From Rhodocyclaceae bacterium UBA1310 (lineage in GTDB: Bacteria; Pseudomonadota; Gammaproteobacteria; Burkholderiales; Rhodocyclaceae), in the NCBI GenBank assembly GCA_002307175.1, contig DBTS01000006.1:8428-72427 (forward strand): a stretch of 64,000 nucleotides of DNA. The letters run 5' to 3'. Each line of letters opens with the position of its first letter. Within the stretch, counting starts at the first letter, position 1. Shown piece after piece: positions 1 to 8,064 of this stretch. The position numbers and the translations under genes were made by a program. Under the pieces are notes generated by a model, which had not been told where the DNA came from, did no database searches, and was given only the letters and a program-made list of their open reading frames with translations.

Positions 1-284
1 CGTGCTGGGGATGATGCACGTTCGTCTCTGTATGCCATCTTCCGCTTATGCTACATCCGTAACCAATTTCAGGCCAAACATTCCTATCGGCCAGAATTTC
101 CACGAATTTTATCGGGCTACACTCTTCTCTGTTGGCGCGCCTCACAGCTCTGTGGTGGATTTTTGGGGATCTCGGAACGATTGTTTTGTGCTCTCCGGGC
201 GGAGGCGAGGTCTGCGCAACTGCGCGGTGCGTCATTGGCCTGGCTTTGCTGCGCCCTGCGAAAACCGGTGGGTATGCCAATGAT

Positions 285-324
285 GTAGGGTGCCAATGAG
301 CGAAGCGAATTGCACCGAACGCGC
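285..324 (-). repeat. Interspersed repeat family A, copy 1
   Basis: Minus-strand copy of the family whose consensus reads roughly GGTGCAATTCGCTTCGCTCA followed by TTGGCACCCTAC. It faces copy 2 at 362-418. Confidence 0.7.
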
Positions 325-361
325 ATCCCTCACGATGGCGAGGTGATGCGGGTGTGGCAGA

Positions 362-418
362 CGCGGAAGGTGCAATTCGCTGCCGCTCATTGTTCGCTTC
401 GCCACCCTACGAAACCGG
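362..418 (+). repeat. Interspersed repeat family A, copy 2
   Basis: Plus-strand copy reading CGCGGAAGGTGCAATTCGCT, then a Ser/Ala-like GC stretch and GCCACCCTACGAAACCGG. It is the most complete form of the short variant in this window. Confidence 0.75.
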
Positions 419-442
419 CATGGAATGGCGGTGCTGGCGGCT

Positions 443-1045
443 TTAGCCGAGCACGGTGAGCGAGACTTCGTCCTGATGGCCGAGCATTTCCTGGGCGTGG
501 TAGGTGCCACGGGTGCGGGTGCGCAGGTTCTGGAGGCTGTGGCTGCAGAGTGCCATGCAGGCCTGGGCGGGGTTGCTGCGCCAGATGTTCCAGAATACCG
601 AGAAGCGGAAGCCGTGGGCCTTGCTGTCCGTCTGCATGGACAGATGGGTGCCTTGCGAGGAATCCAGCTGCAGGGCGAAGGAATCGCGGTGTGCAGGCAG
701 GTGCGCGAGGGGATCGAGCAGCTCGGGTATCGGCTTGAAGTCTTGTGTGGCCGGCTCGGCGGGTTCGCGGGGGTAGAGTTCGTCGAGGGTCTTGCCCGGT
801 GTGCTGGTTTCGGCGTTTTCGAGAAACTGCACGGTGATCTTCTGCCCCGGATGCATGGCAATGTGGTTCGCCCACAGCAAACAGGTGGCTTCCTCGTTGC
901 GGGGATGATGGCTGGCGGCGATTTCGAGGTAGGCGAGGTCGCTGTCGGTGCGGGTGCCGCTGACTTCGACGGTGACCAGTTCATAGTCGACCGTGGAAAC
1001 CGTGGCAAGGTGAACGCCGTCTAGCAGCGTGCGAAGGGCGGGCAT
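443..1045 (-). CDS. Conserved hypothetical protein, 200 residues
   Basis: I do not recognise the family. The frame is open upstream to 1312, but the extra part is low-complexity and Arg/Pro-rich. The start at 1045 (MPALRTLLDG) begins the part that reads like a folded protein. There is no signal peptide or membrane segment, so it is probably cytoplasmic. The composition is mixed alpha/beta with many charged residues and a central Pro/Glu-rich linker around residues 90-110. The convergent spacing to the repeats at 285-418 and a separate upstream gene (stop at 1272) suggest a single-gene unit. Function unknown. Confidence 0.6.
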   Translation of the reverse strand: MPALRTLLDGVHLATVSTVDYELVTVEVSGTRTDSDLAYLEIAASHHPRNEEATCLLWANHIAMHPGQKITVQFLENAETSTPGKTLDELYPREPAEPATQDFKPIPELLDPLAHLPAHRDSFALQLDSSQGTHLSMQTDSKAHGFRFSVFWNIWRSNPAQACMALCSHSLQNLRTRTRGTYHAQEMLGHQDEVSLTVLG

Positions 1046-1271
1046 GACGAACCAGCATAAATATGCAATCGGCTGGCATTCTAGCCCATTGGGAGGCGCA
1101 TGGGAAATCAGGGTTTGTGCGTGCGCCCTGCGGGCCCTGCCCGGAAGGGCTGGGTTGGGGCTGCCTGAGGGGGCAGGAAAAGGGTGTGCTGCCATACGTA
1201 GCGTGAATTGCCGGCTCTGGCGCCGTGGTGCTCGGGTTTGGACGCCATGCATACCCTGATTGTTGGGGGCT

Positions 1272-1574
1272 TTATCTGTCGCCGGGGAAGGCGGTACCGA
1301 CGATTTTGCCATCGCGGTTAAAGATGAGCATCCAGATGGTGGTACCTGCCGAGGGTGTTGGTAGGGCGTCCAGCAGGGTTTCGCGCAATGCCCAGTAGTC
1401 GGTGTCTGAACTGGCTGGGGTTAAATGAATGGTGAGGCCAAGTTCATTGTAGGCACCGGCAAAATGGTCGCTTACCGAGTCCACACAGGGGTGGTCGGCA
1501 AGGCGGCGTACCTCGTCTTCAAGCTGTTGCTCGGGAGTGAGGCGATCATGTTGGCGGGTTTTCTGGCGGGACAT
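1272..1574 (-). CDS. Small conserved hypothetical protein, 100 residues
   Basis: The start at 1574 (MSRQKTRQHD) was chosen because the open frame upstream runs through an interspersed repeat at 1588-1648 and would add an unlikely Arg-rich leader. The first 25 residues are basic and polar, followed by an acidic helical stretch (LEDEVRRLADH) and then beta-like segments ending in a Gly/Asp tail. There is no signal peptide or membrane helix. No family was recognised. It lies in the same direction as the hypothetical gene at 443-1045, about 226 bases upstream of it, so cotranscription is possible. Confidence 0.55.
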   Translation of the reverse strand: MSRQKTRQHDRLTPEQQLEDEVRRLADHPCVDSVSDHFAGAYNELGLTIHLTPASSDTDYWALRETLLDALPTPSAGTTIWMLIFNRDGKIVGTAFPGDR

Positions 1575-2278
1575 TGGGGGGATTATAGGGCGCGCTGCGC
1601 GCGGAAACGGTGTTCGACCGGCGCAATACCGCTTGCGCGCCCTACGGGGCATGGCATGTCAATGATGTTGAGTGCCATAAACGAATGTGAATTGCACCGG
1701 ACGAGTGGAAGCGATCATATGACGTAGACGGTGCGGTCACCGCGGAGCGGTGGGACGTGCGCGCCCACGGAGGACCGTGGGTGCGATCAGATAAACGACA
1801 CGCGGAAGGTTCTTCACTGGGCGGAGTTTTCCGCTGTCTGTATGAGGTTTAGCCAGCTGGACTGGGTGTTGATGGCGTATCCGCCGTTGTCAGCGACTGG
1901 GTGGGGATGGTGGGTGATTATTGCAATGGGGTTTAGCAGCGGGGCGTCAGGGGAGTGGCTCGCGGATTTTCAACAAGATCTTCACTCAATCTGGGCTTGC
2001 GCCTGAAGTCGGAGGCGGGGCTGCCGTTGGCTATCGGGCGCCTGCGCACTGCGAGGCTGCTACTGGGGTCACAGCGTATCAGACAGAGCTTGCCTTGTTA
2101 AAGCTTTTTTGCGGCAGTGAATCCGATGAAGATGATGAGTTGTTGCCGCTTGGATTTTGAAGATATTTTTTTGCATCCTGGAAAGGTTATAGGCGCTTTC
2201 AACCTGGCGTATTATTACGCAGAAATTTGTATGATTTTGTGCTGAATTCCAGGCTGATTGGTGTGCGAGGATTGTTTG
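1575..2278. other. Gene-free stretch with repeat copies
   Basis: Short open frames at 1731-2006 and 1921-2160 have poor composition and no ribosome sites, so I do not call them. The left part holds an interspersed repeat (1588-1648) and a degraded second copy near 1680-1705. From 2150 to 2278 the sequence turns AT-rich, including TATT-rich stretches, and probably carries the promoter of the gene at 2279. Confidence 0.5.
1588..1648 (+). repeat. Interspersed repeat family A, long variant
   Basis: Reads GGGCGCGCTGCGCGCGGAAA, then a CGACCGGCGCAATACCGCTT segment, and ends GCGCGCCCTACGG. It is the variant also seen at 5115-5193, 11841-11919 and 53862-53942. The outer ends (GGGCGCGC and GCGCGCCC) are inverted repeats. 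Confidence 0.7.
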
Positions 2279-2830
2279 ATGAATGACGTTGAATTTATTC
2301 GTTGTCTGTGTGATGGTTATGTTCGGTGCTATCGGACTTTTAATCTACACACTTCCGCAACATGGACGGACGTGACACAACGCGAGCTTGATTATTTTTG
2401 TCGGCTTGGAGAAAGTCTGGGATTTCAAGCACGGCTTGAGCATAATCCCGGTAATAAGGATATTGCGTGGCATGATCCAGTTTCACAAAACCTTGTGCTG
2501 TATGGGGAACGGGAGACCGAACAAAAGAGATGTGTTCCTGAAGCGCTGAGGAAGCTTCTGGTGACGGACGAAGGGCTTAAGTCTCGATATTTGTTGGCTG
2601 TTTTGGGGTGGGTATTTGAGGATGATATTGAAAAGATTTGTAGTGAGATACGACAGAAAATAGGAAGTCGCTGCATCGGGGTTATTGCTTGGGTTGGGAA
2701 AAACAAGGATGACATTGATCACCTGCAACTTTTGGTGTCGGCAGGCGGGAATTTGGTCAGGAGTCAAGCCAAAGTAGCAAAGGACTCTGCGGGCTATTGG
2801 TTCGCCTATAGTAGTTCTGGTTGGATTTAA
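2279..2830 (+). CDS. Hypothetical protein, 183 residues
   Basis: The start is the ATG at 2279 (MNDVEFIRCL), preceded by GCGAGG at suitable spacing. A GTG seven codons upstream is possible but lacks a site. The base composition (more A and T at third positions) differs from the GC-rich neighbours, which hints at acquisition by transfer. The protein is soluble, acidic and rich in Trp, Tyr and Cys, with an alternating helix/strand look and no recognised catalytic motif. Downstream lies a broken gene (3029-3643), so the locus may be a small accessory or toxin/immunity-like island. That last point is inference only. Confidence 0.6.
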   Translation: MNDVEFIRCLCDGYVRCYRTFNLHTSATWTDVTQRELDYFCRLGESLGFQARLEHNPGNKDIAWHDPVSQNLVLYGERETEQKRCVPEALRKLLVTDEGLKSRYLLAVLGWVFEDDIEKICSEIRQKIGSRCIGVIAWVGKNKDDIDHLQLLVSAGGNLVRSQAKVAKDSAGYWFAYSSSGWI

Positions 2831-2846
2831 TCAGGAAAACCGATGT

Positions 2847-2874
2847 GGACGGTGCAATTCGGTGCGCTCATTGT
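2847..2874 (+). repeat. Interspersed repeat family A, partial copy
   Basis: A short fragment (GGACGGTGCAATTCGGTGCG then CTCATTG) just after the gene ending at 2830. It is truncated relative to the copies at 362 and 5885. Confidence 0.55.
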
Positions 2875-3028
2875 CAGCTGCAACGGTAGCATGATGGGCG
2901 TTTGGGGGGCTGAATTGAAGCGTCCCCCGCTGCTTAATGGGGTGACGCGACAATCCAGTCATGTGGCTTGGTCTGCTCAAGGCTCCGGGCGAGAAGGTAC
3001 ATCTGCAAGCCCGCCCCGCAAAGAAGAC

Positions 3029-3643
3029 GTGGTGCGCGGTCTGGATGTAACGAGTCTCACGCTGCTTGATTGCGTCAGCGATCTGATGGCAAACCTCGCG
3101 CAGCTCACATCCCCCAATTTTGACGAGCAGTTCAATCGTGCGCCCCTGCCACTCGACACGGCTGGTGTGCTGCGGCTCATTGAAGCGCTGCACGCGCGCG
3201 GGCTGCTCTTCATTCACGCTGGCGCTACGCTCATTGACACGGCACATCTGGGTGGCACTGACCAAGGCCGGGGGGCAGGCATGGGAAGCACATTTCCAGC
3301 CGGACTGGAACCGGCAGGTGAGGGATGGTGTTTGCTATCGTGACGATGGCATGGCGTTTTACGAATTTATATCGCCTTCACGGCAGCCGCTGGAAGACAT
3401 TCGCCAACAGATCCCCGCCCATGCCGGCGACGTTGCACTGGAAACAGTCAGCCCGCTCGACATGAACTACTGGAAGCACTTCCCGCAGGGCTACAGGCTC
3501 AGCTTCATACTGCCGGAAGGTGATGATTGGCGTATGCCGGCTTCGGCATGATGATGCATGGGAGTGGTTCCGTAGTGCTCACAGGTGATATTGCGGCGGA
3601 AATCGCTGCGCTCCTTCCACTCTACAGGGGGCGTGTGGGGTAA
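3029..3643 (+). pseudogene. Broken gene with two compensating frameshifts
   Basis: Three pieces in two frames join into one plausible protein. The first piece runs from about the GTG at 3029 to the G-run at 3250-3252 and ends near LIDTAHL. The second, in the next frame, continues VALTKAGGQAWE through LSFILPEGDDWRM. Near 3538-3545 the reading returns to the first frame (FGMMMHGSGSVVLTG) and stops at 3641-3643. Read through, this gives about 205 residues. The GG-x-WE turn resembles the end of a winged-helix segment, but I recognise no family. The cause may be true mutation or sequencing error in the G-run. Single-base changes restore both joins. Confidence 0.65.
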
Positions 3644-3668
3644 TGCAGGGGATGGGCGCGATCAGTTC

Positions 3669-4046
3669 TCAACTCGCCCATGAGAAGCGTACGATGGCCA
3701 GCGCGAGTGCGAAGAGGTAGCTGTACCAGAAGCGGTCGATGCGCAACACAGTCTGCCCGCGTCGCGCCCGCTGTGCTCCCAGCATTGCCATGACGGCGCC
3801 CGTTGCGAGAGGTGTGACAATCATGTTTACCCAGCGTAGTGCTACGAGTGTCACCATGTGGCGCGGAAAGATGAAAAGACTGATGAGGCCGGCGAGCGCA
3901 CCGAAGAGTGTGTAACCGATGGTTGCAAACAAGGGGTTGGGTGGGCGTCGGAAGGGCTCCTTTATCGCATGCAGGCCAAGTTCGCAGAGTATCTCCGTTA
4001 CGATCTGGCCGATGAATTCGAGAAGCAGCTCAAAGAAAAACTCCAT
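3669..4046 (-). CDS. Small integral membrane protein, 125 residues
   Basis: Starts MEFFFELLLEFIGQ, an amphipathic N-terminal helix, and then has about three hydrophobic segments (roughly residues 42-60, 66-84 and 107-122) separated by short basic loops including a QRARRGQ stretch. It is therefore an inner-membrane protein with little soluble mass. No catalytic or transport motif is visible. An upstream membrane-protein gene on the same strand (stop at 4315) lies about 270 bases away, so an operon is uncertain. Function unknown. Confidence 0.65.
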   Translation of the reverse strand: MEFFFELLLEFIGQIVTEILCELGLHAIKEPFRRPPNPLFATIGYTLFGALAGLISLFIFPRHMVTLVALRWVNMIVTPLATGAVMAMLGAQRARRGQTVLRIDRFWYSYLFALALAIVRFSWAS

Positions 4047-4314
4047 GCAATTCCCTCCGGGGTGTGATCCGGGCCCGCCCGGTAGTGTGTGAGTATGTGA
4101 CGGTTGAAGGCTTGGGACAAGCTGGGAAAGACTGACGGCATCGGCGGTAACCCGGCGCCCACGCCGGGCGGCAAAATGGGGCTTATTACCGTACGCGTAG
4201 GTCGCAGGGCTCGGTAGCTGTGATCTACCGCAGGGCGGGGAATGTACGCATGTCTGCTGGGCGCGGGGCGCTCATCAATCACCTTGCGTGGCTACTACCT
4301 CTGGCCGCCCATTG

Positions 4315-4854
4315 TCACGCGTTGCGACGTTTGCGGAAGTTGCGCAGGCGGGTGGCGATGGTGTGAGCGTAGAGCAGCAGGAGAGACTGCGGGAGGGCCA
4401 GAACATAGCATTCAGCCCAAAGGAAAAATGCGCTCGGATAGCCGATGAAGCCGCCATGCTGGCGGGCAAGCCAGTCCATCGCCGAGGTGAGTGGTGCTGC
4501 CACCAGGCCGAACGGAATCCACACCGGGAAATATTCCAGTAGCAGGAGTTCTCCGATCCCCTCGGAGTTGGCGAATTTCGGATAAGACGCTGCGGGTGCC
4601 AGCAGGATAAACAGGATGGAGAGGCTGATGACACAGTGCAGTGCGATGTGATGCAGGCGTTTGCCTGTGTGGTCGGCCAGTGCATTGATAGACCAAAGAA
4701 TCCACGCGAGCGGGATCAGAAAGATGACCCAGGTCAGTATTTTCAGGGTATCCCCAAAAAGAAAGTACAGGCTCGCCAAGCATAGCGTGAGCAGGTAAAA
4801 GCCGCGAACGATGGTGCGCAGGAGGCTGAGTGGACTGGCTGGTTTGTTATGCAT
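4315..4854 (-). CDS. Polytopic membrane protein, 179 residues
   Basis: Five hydrophobic stretches can be seen (around residues 14-33, 37-54, 69-86, 104-124 and 138-165), with a basic C-terminus (RLRNFRKRRNA), as expected for an inner-membrane protein with a cytoplasmic tail. No family was recognised. The start codon at 4854 follows only six bases after the stop of the truncated hen1 remnant on the same strand (4861-5028). This suggests that a deletion or insertion placed this gene where the body of hen1 once was. Confidence 0.65.
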   Translation of the reverse strand: MHNKPASPLSLLRTIVRGFYLLTLCLASLYFLFGDTLKILTWVIFLIPLAWILWSINALADHTGKRLHHIALHCVISLSILFILLAPAASYPKFANSEGIGELLLLEYFPVWIPFGLVAAPLTSAMDWLARQHGGFIGYPSAFFLWAECYVLALPQSLLLLYAHTIATRLRNFRKRRNA

Positions 4855-4860
4855 TTGGCC

Positions 4861-5028
4861 TCATTTGATATGATGAATGGCAAAGGCAAGACAGAGGGTG
4901 GCCTCGGGAAAGAACACGTGCGCCGTGCCCTGCGCCAGCGGGCGGCTATGCGCATGGGCAGGATTCTTGCGCAGCAGATAGCCCAGATCCGTGGCCGGCT
5001 GATGCGTGGTGGTGATAGTGAGGAGCAT
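4861..5028 (-). pseudogene. hen1: Truncated hen1 (3'-terminal RNA ribose methyltransferase), N-terminal remnant
   Basis: The ATG at 5028 opens with MLLTITTTHQPATDLGYLL, followed by RKNPAHAHS and AHVFFPEAT. This is the hallmark N-terminus of bacterial Hen1, the 2'-O-methyltransferase that works with Pnkp to repair cleaved RNA. The family is normally about 450-500 residues. Here the similarity ends after FPEAT, the frame runs out after 11 unrelated residues, and the stop lies at 4861. The methyltransferase domain is absent from the window, and no pnkp is present. The open frame upstream of 5028 runs into a repeat and is not part of the gene. Confidence 0.8.
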
Positions 5029-5552
5029 GTTATAGCGATGACTGACCGGGTATGCGGGATAGGTGGGGAGTATAGCGGAGGGGGCGCGGGTTGGGGGTTG
5101 GGATTCGATTGGATGGCGCGCTGCGCGCGGAAACGGTGTTTGACCGGCGCAATTCCGCTCACGCTCCATTGTTCCGCTTCGCGCGCCCTACGAAAAACAC
5201 ACGTGTCATTGGGTGATGGGCGTACAGGCTCTGGTAGTGCGCCAGTGCAGCATAGCGGAACTGCGCCGCGTGGGAGTTCTCGCGCTTTGTTCGTTTAGTT
5301 CCCTGTGGCAATAGCCAGGTTTGGCCCTTGAATGGGATGGGCAGCCTGCCATCTGATCTTGAAACCCATTGGTGTCGGCGGTGCCAGGCAGGGAATCGCT
5401 GGACGCGGGGGTGGATTCAGACTACTTTGGCAGGGCTCATCCTGCGCTGTGTGGCGCGGGAATGGTGAGTCTGGGGCATGCGCCCGAATCCTGCTGCGCT
5501 GGCGTTGCAGGGGCTTGGCCTGATCCGGTGGTCTGATTGTGCAGGAGATGCT
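5029..5552. other. Intergenic stretch with one repeat copy
   Basis: Nothing coding is supported. A long-variant family A repeat lies at 5115-5193. The segment 5400-5550 is GC-rich and leads into the ribosome site (CAGGAG) of the gene at 5553. Confidence 0.5.
5115..5193 (+). repeat. Interspersed repeat family A, long variant
   Basis: Starts GGCGCGCTGCGCGCGGAAAC, continues through GACCGGCGCAATTCCGCTCA and ends GCGCGCCCTACG. It closely matches 1588-1648 over the shared part. Confidence 0.7.
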
Positions 5553-5804
5553 ATGGAACGGGAAAGCTTTGATGATGTTGCCGGGGCGATACGCGAGCAG
5601 TTTGGCGGGGAGAAGGTGATCATCCATTTGATGGGCGGGGAGAATCTTTCCGGAGTGATTGATGAGCGCACCTACGGCTTGTCGAATTGCCTGAAGGTGG
5701 TGATCAACAATGGGGAAATCCGCCTGGTGAATGCGGCGTGCGTGATTTTTGTGGCGGAGGAGAAGGCGAAGATTCCGTCGCAGCCAGCGTTCAGCGCGTT
5801 GTAG
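5553..5804 (+). CDS. Small beta-rich hypothetical protein, 83 residues
   Basis: The ATG at 5553 follows CAGGAG by five bases, a good ribosome site. After a short acidic helix (residues 1-18) the sequence is a run of likely beta strands: KVIIHLMGGENLSGVIDE, then LKVVINNGEIRLVNAA and CVIFVAEEK. The strand order, with a Gly-rich bend after the first strand, resembles an Sm- or SH3-like small barrel. That is a fold guess from the pattern, not a family match. No membrane segment is present. It is flanked on both sides by interspersed repeats and appears to stand alone. Confidence 0.65.
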   Translation: MERESFDDVAGAIREQFGGEKVIIHLMGGENLSGVIDERTYGLSNCLKVVINNGEIRLVNAACVIFVAEEKAKIPSQPAFSAL

Positions 5805-5884
5805 GCGAAGAGGCGGGCGCTGGGATGGTATTGGCTGTGTGATTGATGTGCGTGTTGTTGCGGGGTGTGGGCGAGATCAGAAAA

Positions 5885-5946
5885 GGCGCGCGGAAGGTGC
5901 AATTCGCTGCGCTCATTGTGCGCTTCGCCACCCTACTAAAATCGGC
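5885..5946 (+). repeat. Interspersed repeat family A, short variant
   Basis: Reads GCGCGCGGAAGGTGCAATTC, then GCTGCGCTCATTGTGCGCTT and CGCCACCCTACTAAAATCGG. It sits between convergent genes ending at 5804 and 5968 and could act as a bidirectional 3' structure. Confidence 0.75.
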
Positions 5947-5967
5947 ACGTTCTGCTGATTTTTTGGT

Positions 5968-6429
5968 CTATTTGAAGATACCAGCTTTGTCGGTGGCGCG
6001 GACGAGTTGCGTAAGCTTGTCGACGTTGCAGGCTGTTGGGCCAAGGTTGCGGCAGTAGTTGAGGGCACGTAAGGTGTCTTGCCGGGCTTCGTCTTCGGCG
6101 TTGCGGTGGCGCGCGAGGATGGCGAGGCGGATGTAGTCGAGCGCAGAGCCAATGTTCATCACCTTGGCGTCGAAGAGGGGGTCGTGGCGGGCGCGCATGC
6201 GCTCGGTGTAGGCAATGTGAGTGCGAAGAGCATCTTCGCGGGCGGTGTCGGTGCCTTCGCGGAGCTGGGTGTCGATGTAGGTGTGGATGGATTCAAATTC
6301 CGTTACGCTGAGCGCGAGGTCGCTTGCGTGCTTGATGGCGAGGGTGTGACGGTAGCCGAGGATGCCGCCTAGGCAGAGTGCCGCGAGGGCAATGATCAGG
6401 GCGTAGAGGCGGATTGTGTGACGGGGCAT
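5968..6429 (-). CDS. Membrane-anchored hypothetical protein, paralog A
   Basis: An N-terminal hydrophobic segment (about residues 9-26, LIIALAALCLGGILGYR) is followed by a helical, charged domain of about 120 residues facing the periplasm. It shares many blocks with the next gene upstream (6514-6978): YIDTQLREGTD, REDA-R-HIA, ER-R-RHDP, DYIRLAILAR, AEDEARQD, ALNYC, and the same ending DKAGIFK. The two are tandem duplicates. Two Cys residues (ALNYCRN and TACNVD) are conserved in both copies and may form a disulphide. Function unknown. Confidence 0.7.
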   Translation of the reverse strand: MPRHTIRLYALIIALAALCLGGILGYRHTLAIKHASDLALSVTEFESIHTYIDTQLREGTDTAREDALRTHIAYTERMRARHDPLFDAKVMNIGSALDYIRLAILARHRNAEDEARQDTLRALNYCRNLGPTACNVDKLTQLVRATDKAGIFK

Positions 6430-6513
6430 CGGGGTACGTGTGCTTGGGTGCCAGGCCTGTGAGTCAAAGCCTTGGGAGGCGCATTCGGCCTACCCTGGGA
6501 TAATCGGATTGGT

Positions 6514-6978
6514 CTATTTGAAGATGCCGGCTTTGTCCAGCGTGTGGATGGTTTCAATGAGTTTGTCGGCGTTGCAGGTCTGCCAGTCGAGGTGCAGGCA
6601 GTAGTTCATGGCGTGGCCGATGTCTTGCCGGGCTTCGTCTTCGGCGCCGCGCTTGCGGGCGAGGATGGCGAGGCGGGTGTAGTCCATGGCGGAGTCGAAG
6701 TCGGTGACCCTGGCGGTGAAGAAGGGGTCGTGGCGGCCACGGATGCGCTCGGAGAAGGCGATGTGGGCGCGGATGGCGTCTTCACGGGCGTCGTCGGTGC
6801 CTTCGCGGAGCTGGGTGTCGAGATAGGCGCGGATGTAGTCGATTTCCGTGCTGTCGAGTGCTGTGGTGGCGCTGCCGGCCTGGGCGGTGGCGTAGCGGTA
6901 GCCGATGAAGCCGCCGAGGGTGAGCGCGACGATGGCAATGGCGAGGGCGGCGAGGCTGAGCTTGAGGCGCTGTGACAT
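6514..6978 (-). CDS. Membrane-anchored hypothetical protein, paralog B
   Basis: Tandem paralog of 5968-6429, 154 residues from the ATG at 6978 (MSQRLKLSLA). A TTG at 7008 would overlap the upstream gene and add ten residues, but I prefer the ATG. It has one N-terminal membrane helix (residues 4-24), then a periplasmic helical domain with YIRAYLDTQLREGTDD, RIRGRHDPFF, DYTRLAILARKRGAEDEARQ, a Cys pair and DKAGIFK at the end. It lies directly downstream of the phosphatase-like gene at 7009-7341, so cotranscription of all three genes is likely. Confidence 0.7.
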   Translation of the reverse strand: MSQRLKLSLAALAIAIVALTLGGFIGYRYATAQAGSATTALDSTEIDYIRAYLDTQLREGTDDAREDAIRAHIAFSERIRGRHDPFFTARVTDFDSAMDYTRLAILARKRGAEDEARQDIGHAMNYCLHLDWQTCNADKLIETIHTLDKAGIFK

Positions 6979-7008
6979 GGGTGGGGGTGAGTGATCGTGA
7001 GTGGGCAA

Positions 7009-7341
7009 TCAGGCTTCGGCGGGCAGATGCTGTGTGACTTTTGACATGAGCAGCTCGATCAGCGCGGGGGCCATGAAGGTGTAGGCATCGGGGATATCGA
7101 GGCAGATGATGCGCTGGCCGTGGATGTGGCGCCTGAATTTTTCGGTGAGCTTGCTGCGCTGGGCTTTTTCCATCACGAAGATGAGGTCGGCCCATTCGAC
7201 GAGTTCGCCGGTGACGGGGTTGTCGGCTTCGTGGCTCAGCCCGGCGGAGGTGCATTCGACGCCGGGGTAGGAGGCAAACACCTGCTCGGCGGTGGGGCTT
7301 CTGAGCTTGTTTTTACCGCAAATGAAGAGGACGTTGAGCAT
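7009..7341 (-). CDS. Low-molecular-weight protein tyrosine phosphatase-like protein
   Basis: This 110-residue protein carries the phosphatase P-loop at its very N-terminus: Cys8, five residues, Arg14, Ser15 within ICGKNKLRSPTAEQ. It also has a late LDIPDAY motif (Asp82 and Asp85) where the family keeps its general-acid Asp. That fits the compact branch of the low-molecular-weight phosphatase superfamily, shorter than the usual 150 residues. The first glycine after Cys is followed by Lys-Asn-Lys rather than the classical Asn-Ile-Cys, so the substrate could differ from phosphotyrosine. It is cytoplasmic. It heads a likely three-gene unit with two membrane-anchored paralogs (6514-6978 and 5968-6429). 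Confidence 0.8.
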   Translation of the reverse strand: MLNVLFICGKNKLRSPTAEQVFASYPGVECTSAGLSHEADNPVTGELVEWADLIFVMEKAQRSKLTEKFRRHIHGQRIICLDIPDAYTFMAPALIELLMSKVTQHLPAEA

Positions 7342-7628
7342 CTGATTCAGAAAGACGGGTAACGGGTTCTACATGCCGACCGGGGCTGTCGGGTTTTACG
7401 GCGAGCGCCAAGTGTACGACCAAAGTATGACGTCTGCCAATGGCGGGCAGGCGTTTTTTTAGCTTTTTTGCGGGGTGGGGCCGCATTCCCTTGAAGTACG
7501 GGAAGGACCAAAAGTATGCCTGCTTGGGTAAAGCAGTTGTTGATGTGACGTATTTCCTACATGGAGCCACATCGACGTCCTACGATTTGTTTTAGCTGTA
7601 CTTGCAAATCGTGAAGATGGGAGCGTGT

Positions 7629-8039
7629 ATGAGTTATCGTGGTCTGGCGGAACAGTTTGTTTGGGTAATTTCCATATCTTCAGTGTTTGGCTGTGCGTCT
7701 GCTCCAAGCCAGGAACAGATGCAAAACGCAAATTACGGAAGAGATTTGTCGTCAGTTGAATGTACTGAAGTAGCTGAGCGAGTCGTTGCTGACACACTAA
7801 AGGATCCCGGTGCTGCACAATTCCGTAACATGCCTTGTTCTAAGGGGTACTGGAAGTCTGTGCCCATAATGGGGATGGGGGTTGAATTTGGCTGGATTCA
7901 GAAAGGCGAAGTGAATGGCAAAAATTCATTCGGAGGTTATGTCGGCTTTCGTCCGTACCAGGTTTTGATTAGGGATGGGGTAGCGATTCGGTATTGTGTC
8001 TCCGATCAAAATGGGGTTTGTATCCCCGTTGCCCGATGA
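7629..8039 (+). CDS. Putative lipoprotein, 136 residues
   Basis: The ATG at 7629 is preceded by GGGAG at good spacing. Residues 1-21 form a signal peptide ending in the lipobox SVFGC, with the lipidated cysteine at position 22, so the mature protein should be membrane-attached in the periplasm or outer membrane. The mature part contains CTEVAERVVADTLKDPGAAQF, a segment typical of small phage-like or surface lipoproteins that begin with a short helix, and then Gly-rich beta strands. Four further cysteines are spaced to allow two disulphides. Codon use is AT-richer than the neighbours. No precise function is claimed. Confidence 0.7.
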   Translation: MSYRGLAEQFVWVISISSVFGCASAPSQEQMQNANYGRDLSSVECTEVAERVVADTLKDPGAAQFRNMPCSKGYWKSVPIMGMGVEFGWIQKGEVNGKNSFGGYVGFRPYQVLIRDGVAIRYCVSDQNGVCIPVAR

Positions 8040-8064
8040 ATCTGAGTATTCCTTGCTTATTTGG

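Larger units (their letters stand above)
1..442. other. Intergenic stretch, no convincing gene
   Basis: No open frame here has coding character or a good ribosome site. The stretch holds two copies, in opposite orientation, of the degenerate interspersed repeat with core GGTGCAATTCGC (285-324 and 362-418). They flank a short spacer, so the pair could fold into a long hairpin downstream of the gene ending at 443. Confidence 0.6.

Noticed and set aside
2..283. 93-codon frame at the left end
   Set aside because: No ribosome site, unusual composition, and overlaps a family A repeat at its end.
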